NCBI GenBank assembly: GCA_029210465.1
Contig: JARGDL010000015.1
Span: forward strand, 19,794-83,793
From: Stygiobacter electus
GTDB taxonomy: Bacteria; Bacteroidota; Ignavibacteria; Ignavibacteriales; Melioribacteraceae
DNA: 64,000 bases
Reading direction: 5' to 3'
The position numbers and the translations under genes were made by a program. Numbering within the stretch: position 1 is the stretch's first letter; every line of letters begins with the position of its first letter. Positions 8,311 to 16,449 of the stretch are shown here, in pieces. The notes under the pieces are model-generated. The model did no database searches. It saw only the letters and a program-made list of their open reading frames with translations, and had not been told where the DNA came from.

Positions 8311-8430
8311 CACACCCTAAACAGCGGTTTTGTGTTATGGGGGCTGACGTGCTTCGTAGAAACATTTGTGCTTCGTATGAACAGTAGTGCTAAAAATCCC
8401 CCACAACGCAAACCCCTGAAACGTTATTAG
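8311..8430 (+). repeat. attC-like imperfect palindrome, site C
   Basis: It opens CCCTAAACAGCGGTTTTGTG and closes ACGCAAACCCCTGAAACGTTATTAG (last part at 8406-8430). The inner arms GTTATGGGGG and CCCCCACAAC pair, and the central loop carries two GTGCTTCGTA words. R'-like GTTATTAG is at 8423-8430 and recurs in site D. This is the last site of the first array; the minus-strand permease gene begins 110 bp further on. Confidence 0.58.
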
Positions 8431-8540
8431 AATTTACTATTTATAGAATAATAAATTCAAAGTTTATTACATATGTTTTGAATTAGCTTTTCTGTATACA
8501 AATTTTAAATTTAAAATACATACAAATAATTTTTTGCTTT

Positions 8541-10001
8541 TCAGTTATTTAATTTTTTCCCCCATATCAAATAAACCGGAATTCCTAATGCAACAATTAT
8601 TAATCCAGGCCAAGTATAATTTGGTTTATAAATTAAAAGTATAATTGTAACTACTGCGGCTAATATAATATAAATCATTGGTAGAAATGGATATGCAAAA
8701 ACTTTGTATGGTCTTTCTGCATCTGGTCTTTTCTTTCTAAGTATAAAAATTCCAATAATTGTAAGAATGTAAAAAATCAAAACCGTAGCTACAACGTAAT
8801 CGAGCAATTGACCATAAGAACCGGAAAGACATAATAAACTTGTCCACAATGCCTGAAACCATAATGCTTTAGCTGGAACAGATTTATTATTTAACTCACC
8901 TGCAAATTTGAAAAATAATTTATCTTTTGACATTGCATAAAAAATGCGAGCACCAGCAAGTATCAATCCATTATTACAACCGAAAGTAGAAATCATAATT
9001 AAAATTGCCATAATAATTACAGCAACATCACCAAAAATAAAATGAGCCGCCGCAGTTCCAACTCTATCTTCCGCCGCAAATTGAATTCCCATTCCAGCAA
9101 TATCTTTTGCTGTTGGATCTCCTTTTAATGGTAAAACAAACAAATATGATACATTAGCAAGTACATATAAAATTGTAACTATTAACGTTCCTAAAAATAA
9201 ACTCCATGGAATAACTTTTTTCGGTTCTTTAACTTCAGCGGCAATAAAAGTAATATTTTCCCATGCAACACTTGAAAAAAGTGATCCAACCATTGCCATT
9301 CCAATTGCAGCGATAATTGCAAATCCTGTTAGTGGTTCTATAAAATCTATAACTCCATTTTTTAAGTGAACAGTAGTTGCATTCCACATGTTAGAAAAAT
9401 TTTGTTGAATTACATTTACATTTGACCCAATAATTAAACCGAGTAAAATTAATCCGATTAATGCAATAGTTTTTGCAACTGAAAAAATATTTTGTACAAG
9501 TTTACCTTCTTTAACTCCATTCACATTTATGTATGTTAAAAGTAATACACTTACAATTGCTAAAATTTGTCCCGATGAAATTTTTAAGCCAACCAAATTC
9601 AATAAAATATTATTTCCACTGAACCATGGGATTAGAACAGCGGTATATTTTGCAAAAGCAACTGCAACCGCGGCAATTGTACCAGTTTGAATTACAAGGA
9701 ACATTGTCCAACCATAAAGAAATGCAACAAAAGAACTATAAGATTCTTTCAAATAAACATATTGACCGCCGGCATAAGGCATCATTGAAGCAAGTTCGCC
9801 ATAACTTAATGCACCAACTAAAGTGATTATACCAGTAATCACCCAAACCAAAAGCAGATATCCACTTGATCCAACTGTACGTGCAATATCGGCACTAACT
9901 ATAAAAATTCCAGAACCAATCATCGAGCCGATAACAATCATTGTTGCATCAAAAAGTCCAAGTTCTTTTTTGAATCCACTATTTTCTTTTGTTGAATTCA
10001 T
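8541..10001 (-). CDS. APC-superfamily amino-acid permease
   Basis: About 486 residues with 12 hydrophobic segments. The N-terminal helix 1 has the APC signature GSMIGSGIFIVSADIAR, followed by GYLLLVWVITGIITLVGALSYGELASMMPYAGGQYVYL, the classic substrate-site region of LAT-like exchangers. It should import or exchange amino acids across the inner membrane; the specificity is not readable. The start at 10001 is chosen because AGAGGTGATT, a strong Shine-Dalgarno sequence, immediately precedes it; the frame itself is open back to 10052. It starts 11 nt after the stop of the MEMO-family gene, so the two are probably co-transcribed. Codon use is like the chromosome, not like the cassettes. Confidence 0.88.
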   Translation of the reverse strand: MNSTKENSGFKKELGLFDATMIVIGSMIGSGIFIVSADIARTVGSSGYLLLVWVITGIITLVGALSYGELASMMPYAGGQYVYLKESYSSFVAFLYGWTMFLVIQTGTIAAVAVAFAKYTAVLIPWFSGNNILLNLVGLKISSGQILAIVSVLLLTYINVNGVKEGKLVQNIFSVAKTIALIGLILLGLIIGSNVNVIQQNFSNMWNATTVHLKNGVIDFIEPLTGFAIIAAIGMAMVGSLFSSVAWENITFIAAEVKEPKKVIPWSLFLGTLIVTILYVLANVSYLFVLPLKGDPTAKDIAGMGIQFAAEDRVGTAAAHFIFGDVAVIIMAILIMISTFGCNNGLILAGARIFYAMSKDKLFFKFAGELNNKSVPAKALWFQALWTSLLCLSGSYGQLLDYVVATVLIFYILTIIGIFILRKKRPDAERPYKVFAYPFLPMIYIILAAVVTIILLIYKPNYTWPGLIIVALGIPVYLIWGKKLNN

Positions 10002-10012
10002 AATCACCTCTT

Positions 10013-11062
10013 TTAATTTTGATATATACCAAGTGTAAACCAGCCACACCAATGTTTCGGAGAGAAGATTGCTGTTAACCCCATTGATGTATCTTTAAAA
10101 GGAAGAACTTTTTCAGTTAATGTATCAGAATACTTGAAAAGTTTACCGTAAATTTTTTTTGAATAAAAATCATTGAGAAGTTTATCAATTGTTAACAAAC
10201 CAAATGTAATTGGATATCTTCCGCACCAAAGTGGAAATATTTTTTTTGAATTGTTAGGAATTATTTCTTTAGATAATTTTTCAATTGATGCTTTATTTAT
10301 TTCACAATTCAAATTTGCCTTGATGATTCTTTTATCTTCATCAGTTGCTATTTGATGAGCATTTAAATCTAAACCATAAGGTGAATTATTAAAATCTTCC
10401 CCATAATGATTTGCATCGTTGGAGATTAAAAAGAAAATATCTTTCCCAAGTTGAAGATTTTTCTCAGCAATATATTCATAAATAATTTTTGATAACTGAT
10501 TTGATGTTTCCCCCATTTTTTCAAATGACATTTGAGTTACCATAATTGGAGTAATCTTTATGTTACGATTATAATATTGCAAAAATGGAATCAATGCTTC
10601 AATTGAATGTTCGATTGAATGTGCTTTATTATTAACTATAAAATTTTCTTTTGGCAGTTTTGATTTTATTTTTTCTCTCAACTCGGAAATTTTAACATTT
10701 GAATAAACACCTTTCCACTCATCAAATTCGTCAAGAATTAAAACATCTTTTAAATCACCAAGCTCTTTACGAACCGAGCCATGTGTAACACCAAATATTA
10801 CAACTTCTTTTGCTTTAATTAATTTGTAAAGCGGATAATAAATTTTGCCGGCATATAAATAATCATCGTGAACGGAAATTGCGGCAATCAAATTATTTGA
10901 AGTAAAATTTTCTTTTTCATTCTTTTCATCAAGAAAATTTATAAACCTGTTCATTTCATCAGCTTTCCAGCAAAAGCCAATGCTGTCACGAATTGGTCTA
11001 ATGTTTTGAGCATTTAAATGAAAGGTCAAAAGCAGTAAAACAAAAATTATTTTTGATTTCAT
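10013..11062 (-). CDS. Exported MEMO-family protein (AmmeMemoRadiSam system protein B-like)
   Basis: 349 residues. A signal peptide (about 1-18, FVLLLLTFHLNAQ) precedes a MEMO fold related to extradiol dioxygenases, recognised by HDDYLYAG (about 67), FGVTHGS, the EHSIEALIPFLQ block, SNDANHYG and a late CGRYPI motif. MEMO proteins usually act in the cytosol and are often linked to AMMECR1 and a radical-SAM protein; neither partner is present here, and this copy appears to be exported. The intergenic space to the divergent aldo/keto reductase gene is only 71 bp and must hold both promoters. It probably forms an operon with the downstream permease gene. Confidence 0.75.
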   Translation of the reverse strand: MKSKIIFVLLLLTFHLNAQNIRPIRDSIGFCWKADEMNRFINFLDEKNEKENFTSNNLIAAISVHDDYLYAGKIYYPLYKLIKAKEVVIFGVTHGSVRKELGDLKDVLILDEFDEWKGVYSNVKISELREKIKSKLPKENFIVNNKAHSIEHSIEALIPFLQYYNRNIKITPIMVTQMSFEKMGETSNQLSKIIYEYIAEKNLQLGKDIFFLISNDANHYGEDFNNSPYGLDLNAHQIATDEDKRIIKANLNCEINKASIEKLSKEIIPNNSKKIFPLWCGRYPITFGLLTIDKLLNDFYSKKIYGKLFKYSDTLTEKVLPFKDTSMGLTAIFSPKHWCGWFTLGIYQN

Positions 11063-11133
11063 AAAAGAATTATTTTTATTCTAATTCAATCTAATGAGTA
11101 TATTTAAAATCATCAATAAAAATTTTTTGAGTT

Positions 11134-12012
11134 ATGAAAAATTTAATGTCACAATTTGCACTTGGCTTTTGGAGAGCAAAAGATTGGAATTACTCTTCGC
11201 AACAAATTCTTGATTTAGTAAAACAATCAATTGAATTAGGAATTTCAACAATTGATCATGCTGATATATATGGTAAATTTTCTTGCGAAGAAATTTTTGG
11301 TGAAGCTTTAAAGCTTGAACCTTCAATTCGTCATAAAATTCAATTAGTAACAAAATGTGGTATAAAATTTCCAGTTCCAAAATTTCCTGAATATACAATG
11401 CATATTTATGATACTTCAAAAGAGCACATAATTAAATCGGCTGAAAATTCATTGAAAAATCTTTCAACAGATTATATTGATATTTTACTTATTCATCGCC
11501 CGGATCCATTAATGAATGCCGATGAAATAGCTGAAGCATTTTATCAACTAAAAAAAGATGGGAAAGTTGTGAACTTTGGTGTTTCAAATTTTTTGCAAGA
11601 TCAATTTAATTTACTTCAATCACGTTTAGATTTTAAATTGGTTACAAATCAAATTGAAGTATCAGTTTTGTGCACAGAACATTTTGATAACAACAACATA
11701 TATTTTCTTCAGGAAAAAAGAATACAACCAATGGTTTGGTCGCCATTTGCAGGGGGAAGAATATTCTATGAAAATAGTGAGAAAGCAAATCGTGTCCGCA
11801 ATGTTTTATTTGAACTTGCATACAAATATCAAGTTGAAATAGATGCAATCGCAGCGGCTTGGTTATTAACTCATCCAATAAATTTTGTGGTTGTTTTAGG
11901 CACAGGTAAAATTGAAAGAATAAAAAAGGCAATTAAAGCCAGAGATTTTAAACTAACAAAAGAAGAATGGTTTAAAATTTGGACAGCAAGCAAAGGAGAA
12001 GATATTCCCTGA
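11134..12012 (+). CDS. Aldo/keto reductase (YdhF-like)
   Basis: 292 residues with the (beta/alpha)8 fold signature and the AKR catalytic tetrad: D41 and Y46 (IDHADIYG), K74 (VTKCG) and H121 (LIHRPDP). The C-terminal NADPH-binding part shows VVLGTGKIERIKKAI. The GKFSCEEIFGEAL and TSKEHIIKSAENSLKNL blocks are as in YdhF-type reductases. It should reduce aldehydes or ketones in the cytosol; the natural substrate is unknown. The gene is monocistronic and divergent from the MEMO gene. The 270 bp after it hold a short tandem repeat and nothing else recognisable. Confidence 0.88.
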   Translation: MKNLMSQFALGFWRAKDWNYSSQQILDLVKQSIELGISTIDHADIYGKFSCEEIFGEALKLEPSIRHKIQLVTKCGIKFPVPKFPEYTMHIYDTSKEHIIKSAENSLKNLSTDYIDILLIHRPDPLMNADEIAEAFYQLKKDGKVVNFGVSNFLQDQFNLLQSRLDFKLVTNQIEVSVLCTEHFDNNNIYFLQEKRIQPMVWSPFAGGRIFYENSEKANRVRNVLFELAYKYQVEIDAIAAAWLLTHPINFVVVLGTGKIERIKKAIKARDFKLTKEEWFKIWTASKGEDIP

Positions 12013-12021
12013 TAATGTATA

Positions 12022-12056
12022 ATTGAAAATTGAAAATTGAGAATTGAGAATTGAGA
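12022..12056. repeat. Tandem heptamer repeat ATTGARA x5
   Basis: Five consecutive 7-bp units, two ATTGAAA then three ATTGAGA, lie just after the aldo/keto reductase stop. It is a simple-sequence tract in the spacer to the decayed recombinase copy and may vary in length between strains. Confidence 0.75.
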
Positions 12057-12282
12057 ATTTTTCTTGTTAGTTGATAAGTTGAGAATTAAAAAAATCAGTG
12101 ATTAACAGCTTAATACGCTCAATCAGCTTTCTATTGCCGCGGTTTATAAAACCCAAGACTCTATTCGATTTTTTGTTTAATCTTTGTTTGAGATGTTTTA
12201 AAAATTAAATTCTAATACTAATAATATTAATCTTTAAATTTATCGTCCTATTTTTTGTTATTTACGTAGCGAAGTTTTAAAA

Positions 12283-12931
12283 TCACACAAATTGTATAAT
12301 TAAAATATTATCAAACGGACTTTTGATTTTTTTAACCGATACTGGATTGATGTGAGTATAGATTTGAGTTGTTGATAAGTGTTTGTGACCAAGCAATTCC
12401 TGTATAAATCTTATATCAGTTCCATTATCAAGCAAGTGAGATGCAAAACTATGACGCAAAGTGTGAACAGTAACTTTTTTCTTTATCTTTATTTTCTTTA
12501 CAGCATTGTTGAAAATTTGCTGAATACTTCTGGCAGAATATTTTTCTCCAAACTGTCCTTCAAATAAATAAGTCTTTGGTTTATATTCTTTAAAATATTC
12601 TCTTAAAAGTTCTAAAAGTTTTTCTGATAGCATTACAATTCTATCGTTTTTACCTTTTGCATTTACAATTTTAATTGTCATAGCCGATGAATCAACATCA
12701 CTGATTTTAAGATTAACCGCTTCCGAAATTCTAAGCCCACAGGAATAGATAGTTGAAATTATAGCACGATGTTTCAAGTTTACTATTGAATATTTTTGGT
12801 ATTTATAGTTTAGTAAAACATTTTAATTTAATTTGAACTTTTGAAATCAAAAAAAGATTTATATGGTTTAAATAAGATTTTTCTGTTTCAGAAACATAAT
12901 TTTTAATGAGTAATATTTTAGAATAATTATC
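12283..12931 (-). pseudogene. Decayed second copy of the tyrosine recombinase, internal deletion
   Basis: The part at 12283-12780 encodes a catalytic domain nearly identical to residues 122-278 of the intact recombinase at 5119-5955 (CGLRISEAVNLKI, VHTLRHSFASHLL, LLGHKHLSTTQIYTH), with all catalytic residues kept. Upstream, in the minus-strand reading at about 12831-12931, a separate stretch encodes DNYSKILLIKNY then ETEKSYLNHINLFL, which matches residues 8-35 of the intact protein, and then hits a stop. About 75-80 codons between the two parts are missing, so the gene is broken by an internal deletion and also lacks its start. The remaining 164-residue frame starting at a Met near 12777 lacks the core-binding domain and is unlikely to recombine alone. 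Confidence 0.85.
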
Positions 12932-12988
12932 TTTTTAGATTTATTAAAAAAATTAAAAGGCTATTTACAATAACTGATTTTTATGGGC

Positions 12989-13030
12989 ATCACGCGAATA
13001 AAATTGCATTTTAAAGATATACGCAATATT
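12989..13030. other. att-like motif beside the decayed recombinase (copy 2)
   Basis: It begins ATCACGCGAATAAAATTGCA and ends ATACGCAATATT, matching the copy at 5990-6034 at most positions with a 2-3 bp gap. It lies just upstream of the N-terminal remnant of the broken recombinase and just ahead of the first plus-strand gene (DinB-like), the same relative place as copy 1. A GTT that may mark the cassette junction lies at 13050. Conservation of a non-coding block in two diverged copies argues for a site needed by the recombinase. Confidence 0.55.
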
Positions 13031-13094
13031 ACAGATAAATTATTTTATAGTTGTATATCGGATAGATTAAAACGACACAAAAAGGAGTTAAAAT

Positions 13095-13667
13095 ATGACA
13101 AATGACTATTTAGAAAGTGTAAAAAAACTATTTGAGTATTACAAAATGCTTGGAGATAAAACGTTTCCACAAGTTCAGGACGACAAGTTATTCTGGCAAT
13201 ACAATGAGGACAGTAACAGTATTGCTACAATTGTTAAGCACCTCTGGGGCAATATGCTTTCTCGCTGGACAGATTTTCTAACTACTGACGGAGAAAAAGA
13301 AACTCGTGACAGAGATGCTGAATTTGAAAACGATATTAAAAGCAGAGAGGAACTTTTAGACAAATGGAACGAAGGATGGAATTGTCTTTTCAATTCAATC
13401 AATTCATTGAAAACGGAAGACCTTGAAAAAATTGTTTACATACGTAACCAAGGACACACTGTAACCGAAGCTATTAACCGACAACTTGCACACTATGCAT
13501 ATCACATTGGGCAAATTGTATTCTTGGGGAAAATGCTTGCCGAAAATGGCTGGACTTCTCTGTCTATTCCAAAAGGGAAATCAAAGAAATATAACCAAGA
13601 TAAATTTTCAAAACCGCAAGAAAGGGGACACTTTACAGATGAATTTTTAAATGACAAAAAAGAATAA
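13095..13667 (+). CDS. DinB-superfamily protein (DUF1572-like)
   Basis: 190 residues. A four-helix DinB/YfiT-like fold is indicated by H48 in TIVKHLWGNMLSRWTDFL and by the late HYAYHIGQIVFLGKML helix with two His, together a likely three-His metal site. The C-terminal part (WTSLSIPKGKSKKYN) is typical of DUF1572 proteins. Related proteins act as thiol-dependent transferases or are stress-induced; the role here is unknown. AAAGGAG lies 7 nt before the ATG. It is the first gene after att-like copy 2 and is followed by degenerate attC-like site E. Confidence 0.78.
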   Translation: MTNDYLESVKKLFEYYKMLGDKTFPQVQDDKLFWQYNEDSNSIATIVKHLWGNMLSRWTDFLTTDGEKETRDRDAEFENDIKSREELLDKWNEGWNCLFNSINSLKTEDLEKIVYIRNQGHTVTEAINRQLAHYAYHIGQIVFLGKMLAENGWTSLSIPKGKSKKYNQDKFSKPQERGHFTDEFLNDKKE

Positions 13668-13673
13668 AACTTG

Positions 13674-13786
13674 AACCGCCAACAACCATTTGTCGTAATG
13701 AAGCTGATATAGTTAAATTGAAACGTAATGTATCTATCAATTTATTCACGCTCCTGCTATATCATCAACCTTTAAAACACATTGTA
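13674..13786 (+). repeat. Degenerate attC-like palindrome, site E
   Basis: It opens with CCGCCAACA (13676-13684), the same R''-like start as sites A, B and D, shortly after the DinB gene stop. An internal stem TGATATAG (13705-13712) / CTATATCA (13757-13764) is present. The expected closing GTTA is replaced by ATTGTAAAA, so the R' side seems decayed. Confidence 0.35.
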
Positions 13787-13813
13787 AAAATAATTTAAAA
13801 AGGAATTTTTGAA

Positions 13814-14806
13814 ATGATAAATAACGAACACAACAATTTGAAACAAACAATTTTAGGAGCCGGTGGGTCAATAGGTATTGAACTTGCTAAAGCTCTGAAG
13901 GACTACACTTCTGACATAAGACTGGTAAACCGGAACCCTAAAAAGGTAAATTCAACAGATAACTTGTTTCCTGCTGACCTTACTGTAAAGAATGACATAT
14001 TCAAAGCTATTGAAGGTTCACAAATTACTTATGTAACAATAGGTTTTCCGTATAAAACAAAAGTATGGAAACAAACCTGGATACCTTTCATCAAAAATGT
14101 AATCGAAGCATGTTTGAAGTATAATTCAAAGCTTGTGTTTTTTGATAATGTATATGCTATTGGTGGCGACAACGTAAATCACATTACAGAAAATTCACCG
14201 ATAAGTCCAACAAGCAAAAAAGGTGAAATCCGTGCAGAAGTTGATAGACTTATTCTTGAGAGTATTGACAAAGACAATCTCCAAGCCATCATTGCAAGGG
14301 CGCCTGATTTCTTTGGTGGGACAGCAAAGGCAAATAGTATTATTATGAACCTGGTCTACGACAATCTTACTAAAGGTAAAAAAGCACAATGGTTCTGTAA
14401 TGCCAAAGTAATTCACTCAATAGGTTATGTTCCTGACCTTGCTAAAGGTACTGCAATGCTTGGAAATACTCCACAAGCCTTCAATCAAATTTGGAATTTA
14501 CCAACTGATCCGCAGAGAATTACAGGTGAAGAATGGATAAATCTTTTTGCTTCTTTATTAGGAACGAAAAATAAATATACTGTGTTACCCAATTGGATAG
14601 TAAAAGTAATTGGATTATTTGTGCCCGTTGCAAAAGAATTAGCCGAGATGAATTATCAATATGATAGAGATTATTACTTCGATAGTATGAAATTTAATAA
14701 CTATTTCAGGTTCACTCCGACATCAAATGCGGTAGCTGTAAAACAAGCAATTGAACAAATAAAAAATATAGTTAATACGGATGATAAAAGAATAACGACA
14801 CGTTAA
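13814..14806 (+). CDS. NAD(P)-dependent epimerase/dehydratase-like protein
   Basis: 330 residues. A Rossmann nucleotide-binding turn (LGAGGSIGIELAKAL, about 15-29) is followed by RLVNRNPKK (probably the cofactor 2'-phosphate region), ADLTVKND and VTIGFPYKTKVWKQTW, as in extended SDR proteins of the NAD-dependent epimerase type. The canonical catalytic YxxxK is not obvious (the equivalent region reads FFDNVYAIGGDN), so the protein may be atypical or catalytically altered. The stop TAA lies within the TTAACA that opens attC-like site F, as for site B. Second cassette of array 2. Substrate unknown. Confidence 0.75.
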   Translation: MINNEHNNLKQTILGAGGSIGIELAKALKDYTSDIRLVNRNPKKVNSTDNLFPADLTVKNDIFKAIEGSQITYVTIGFPYKTKVWKQTWIPFIKNVIEACLKYNSKLVFFDNVYAIGGDNVNHITENSPISPTSKKGEIRAEVDRLILESIDKDNLQAIIARAPDFFGGTAKANSIIMNLVYDNLTKGKKAQWFCNAKVIHSIGYVPDLAKGTAMLGNTPQAFNQIWNLPTDPQRITGEEWINLFASLLGTKNKYTVLPNWIVKVIGLFVPVAKELAEMNYQYDRDYYFDSMKFNNYFRFTPTSNAVAVKQAIEQIKNIVNTDDKRITTR

Positions 14807-14937
14807 CAATGTATATTTCAAAAACGAATAAAAATCGAAAGCCTTTGCTTATAAGAAATTTTGCACCGAGCGGAAATGTGAATGCTTTATTTCCGCTACT
14901 GTACTTATAAGCAAAACTTTATGCATTATTTTAGAAA
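14803..14937 (+). repeat. attC-like palindrome, site F
   Basis: It opens CGTTAACAATG, overlapping the stop codon of the epimerase-like gene. Long inverted arms are clear: TTTGCTTATAAG (14844-14855) with CTTATAAGCAAA (14904-14915), and AGCGGAAAT (14869-14877) with ATTTCCGCT (14889-14897) around an 11-nt loop. The 3' end reads GCATTATTTTAG where GTTATTAG would be expected, so the R' side has diverged. Confidence 0.5.
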
Positions 14938-14976
14938 TCACCGAAATAGGATAAATCTTTTAACAAAATAAAAGTT

Positions 14977-16023
14977 ATGAATTATAAACTTCTTAGATAC
15001 ATAAATTATGTTTCCATCACAATTACATTTGTCTTAACAATATTCTTTTTTATTAATCTACTTGGCAACTCATTGTATAGAAATGATGTTCGATTTTCAT
15101 TGATTTTACCTTCCCTCATAACGCAACCCATACTTGTTTTTATCTCTTTGATTATCTCAATAAAAACGAATCAGCAAAAAGGTAATATGATATTTGCACT
15201 TTTCCTATCTTTATTATCTGATGATCGAGTATTGCAATACTTACGAATGATGAACCACAACTGGGCTCCAGATGCGTTAATATTAACTATCAGCATTTTA
15301 ACAGGTGCAGTTTTTATAAAGGTCTTTCAATCCTTTCCCCGACAAATTACCAAGGAGGACGTTAAATCAGTTTTCCCAAAAGGCAAAATTTTATCCGGAT
15401 ATGTAACTCAATCTGCAAAAAATAATACCTGGTTTATATTTCCTGTTATTCTACTGGGAGTTGCCTTAATTGTTAGTTTAGATCTGATGAATGTATTCAT
15501 ATTAATTACAGCATCGATAGCTCTTTATGTTAATTTTAAAAAATCATCTCAAAGTGAAAAAGACAAAATATTGTGGATTTTTTGGGGCGTGTTGACTTAC
15601 ACTTTTTTAGTCATTATTCATTTGTTGATTAATTACTTTAATCCGGAAAGCTCAAACACTATAACATTATTGATTAGTATGCTAAAAAATTTCGTTCTCG
15701 TATGTTCGTTGTTAATGAGTTTATTTTTTTCAAATGCATTTGATACTGGTGTTCTGATCAGACGTACACTTGTAGACAGTTTTATATTTATTATGATTGT
15801 ACTTATATATAATACCATGGAACATTATTTTTTACATTGGCTTTCGCACGAACTTGAAATATCTGATGCATTATTATCGTCATTATTATCTGGAATATTT
15901 GTATTGGCATTTAACCCGCTTCATCATAAATTTATGAATTATATGGGGAAAAAAGTAAAAAAGCATCCTGACGGAAAAACAGAAAGAAGGGATTATCTTG
16001 ATAGTATTAATCCTGACTTTTGA
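14977..16023 (+). CDS. Polytopic membrane protein resembling sensor-kinase membrane domains
   Basis: 348 residues with about eight to nine hydrophobic helices. The region near 255-315 (FDTGVLIRRTLVDSFIFIMIVLIYN, then LLSSLLSGIFVLAFNPLHHKFMNYM) resembles the membrane portion of ComP-like sensor proteins, in which such a segment precedes a GAF or kinase domain. Here the protein ends about 35 residues after it, with no kinase, so it is either a free-standing membrane domain or a truncated sensor. It is the last gene of the second array, 39 nt after site F. AT content is higher than in the first array. Function unknown. Confidence 0.55.
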   Translation: MNYKLLRYINYVSITITFVLTIFFFINLLGNSLYRNDVRFSLILPSLITQPILVFISLIISIKTNQQKGNMIFALFLSLLSDDRVLQYLRMMNHNWAPDALILTISILTGAVFIKVFQSFPRQITKEDVKSVFPKGKILSGYVTQSAKNNTWFIFPVILLGVALIVSLDLMNVFILITASIALYVNFKKSSQSEKDKILWIFWGVLTYTFLVIIHLLINYFNPESSNTITLLISMLKNFVLVCSLLMSLFFSNAFDTGVLIRRTLVDSFIFIMIVLIYNTMEHYFLHWLSHELEISDALLSSLLSGIFVLAFNPLHHKFMNYMGKKVKKHPDGKTERRDYLDSINPDF

Positions 16024-16132
16024 CAATTAGTGCGGTAAGAGTTTCCTAAGTTTTATCAATTCGGCTAAGGGACTATTCATAATTTCTTTTGTTGGAGAAG
16101 AAAAGGTAAATACTTTTTTAGTTAGTTTATCT

Positions 16133-16266
16133 TTAATAGGAGTATTCTTTTATAAACTCTTGTGCCTTTTGGTGGAGTAATGAAAGCTCTTCTTCTTTTT
16201 TACCACTGCCTATGTGTATAATGATTTTTGACTTGTATTCTTTGCATGCCATTACTTGAATGGCAA
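16133..16266 (-). pseudogene. N-terminal fragment of an IS1634-like transposase
   Basis: The minus-strand frame reads ...AIQVMACKEYKSKIIIHIG followed by SGKKEEELSLLHQKAQEFIK and then a stop. The pattern AIQ...HIGSG.KEEEL..L...A...I is what I recall of the start of IS1634-family transposases. No upstream start and no remaining transposase body are present, so this is a remnant. It lies in the 540-bp gap between the last array-2 gene and the nadA operon. The family call is from memory of the motif and is tentative. Confidence 0.4.
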
Positions 16267-16333
16267 AAGTCGGGAAAACATAAATGCAATGGGTATTTCT
16301 CTTACGGAAGACGATATGAAATTTTTAGATTAA
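16262..16333 (+). pseudogene. C-terminal fragment, possibly of an aldo/keto reductase
   Basis: The plus-strand frame reads GKSRENINAMGISLTEDDMK, then FLD and a stop. The pattern SRENI.A..I.LTEDD...LD is like the C-terminus of some aldo/keto reductases. Only 23 codons are present. It shares no obvious identity with the reductase at 11134-12012. Weak call. Confidence 0.3.
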
Positions 16334-16449
16334 TTTAATTAAGAAGAAGCAAACGATTTAAAAACGAAACTGTAATGGATAATAGAGTAATCCAAAAGTG
16401 AAAAATGATACTACAAGACTGGCTTACCTTTTTTCCAATAATCAATACT

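Noticed and set aside
12022..12056. CRISPR-like short repeats
   Set aside because: The units are 7 bp with no spacers; this is a simple tandem repeat.
5119..12931. Composite transposon or prophage bounded by the two recombinase copies
   Set aside because: The copies are in the same orientation, the DNA between them (8541-12012) is ordinary chromosomal genes, and no phage structural or transposase genes are present there.
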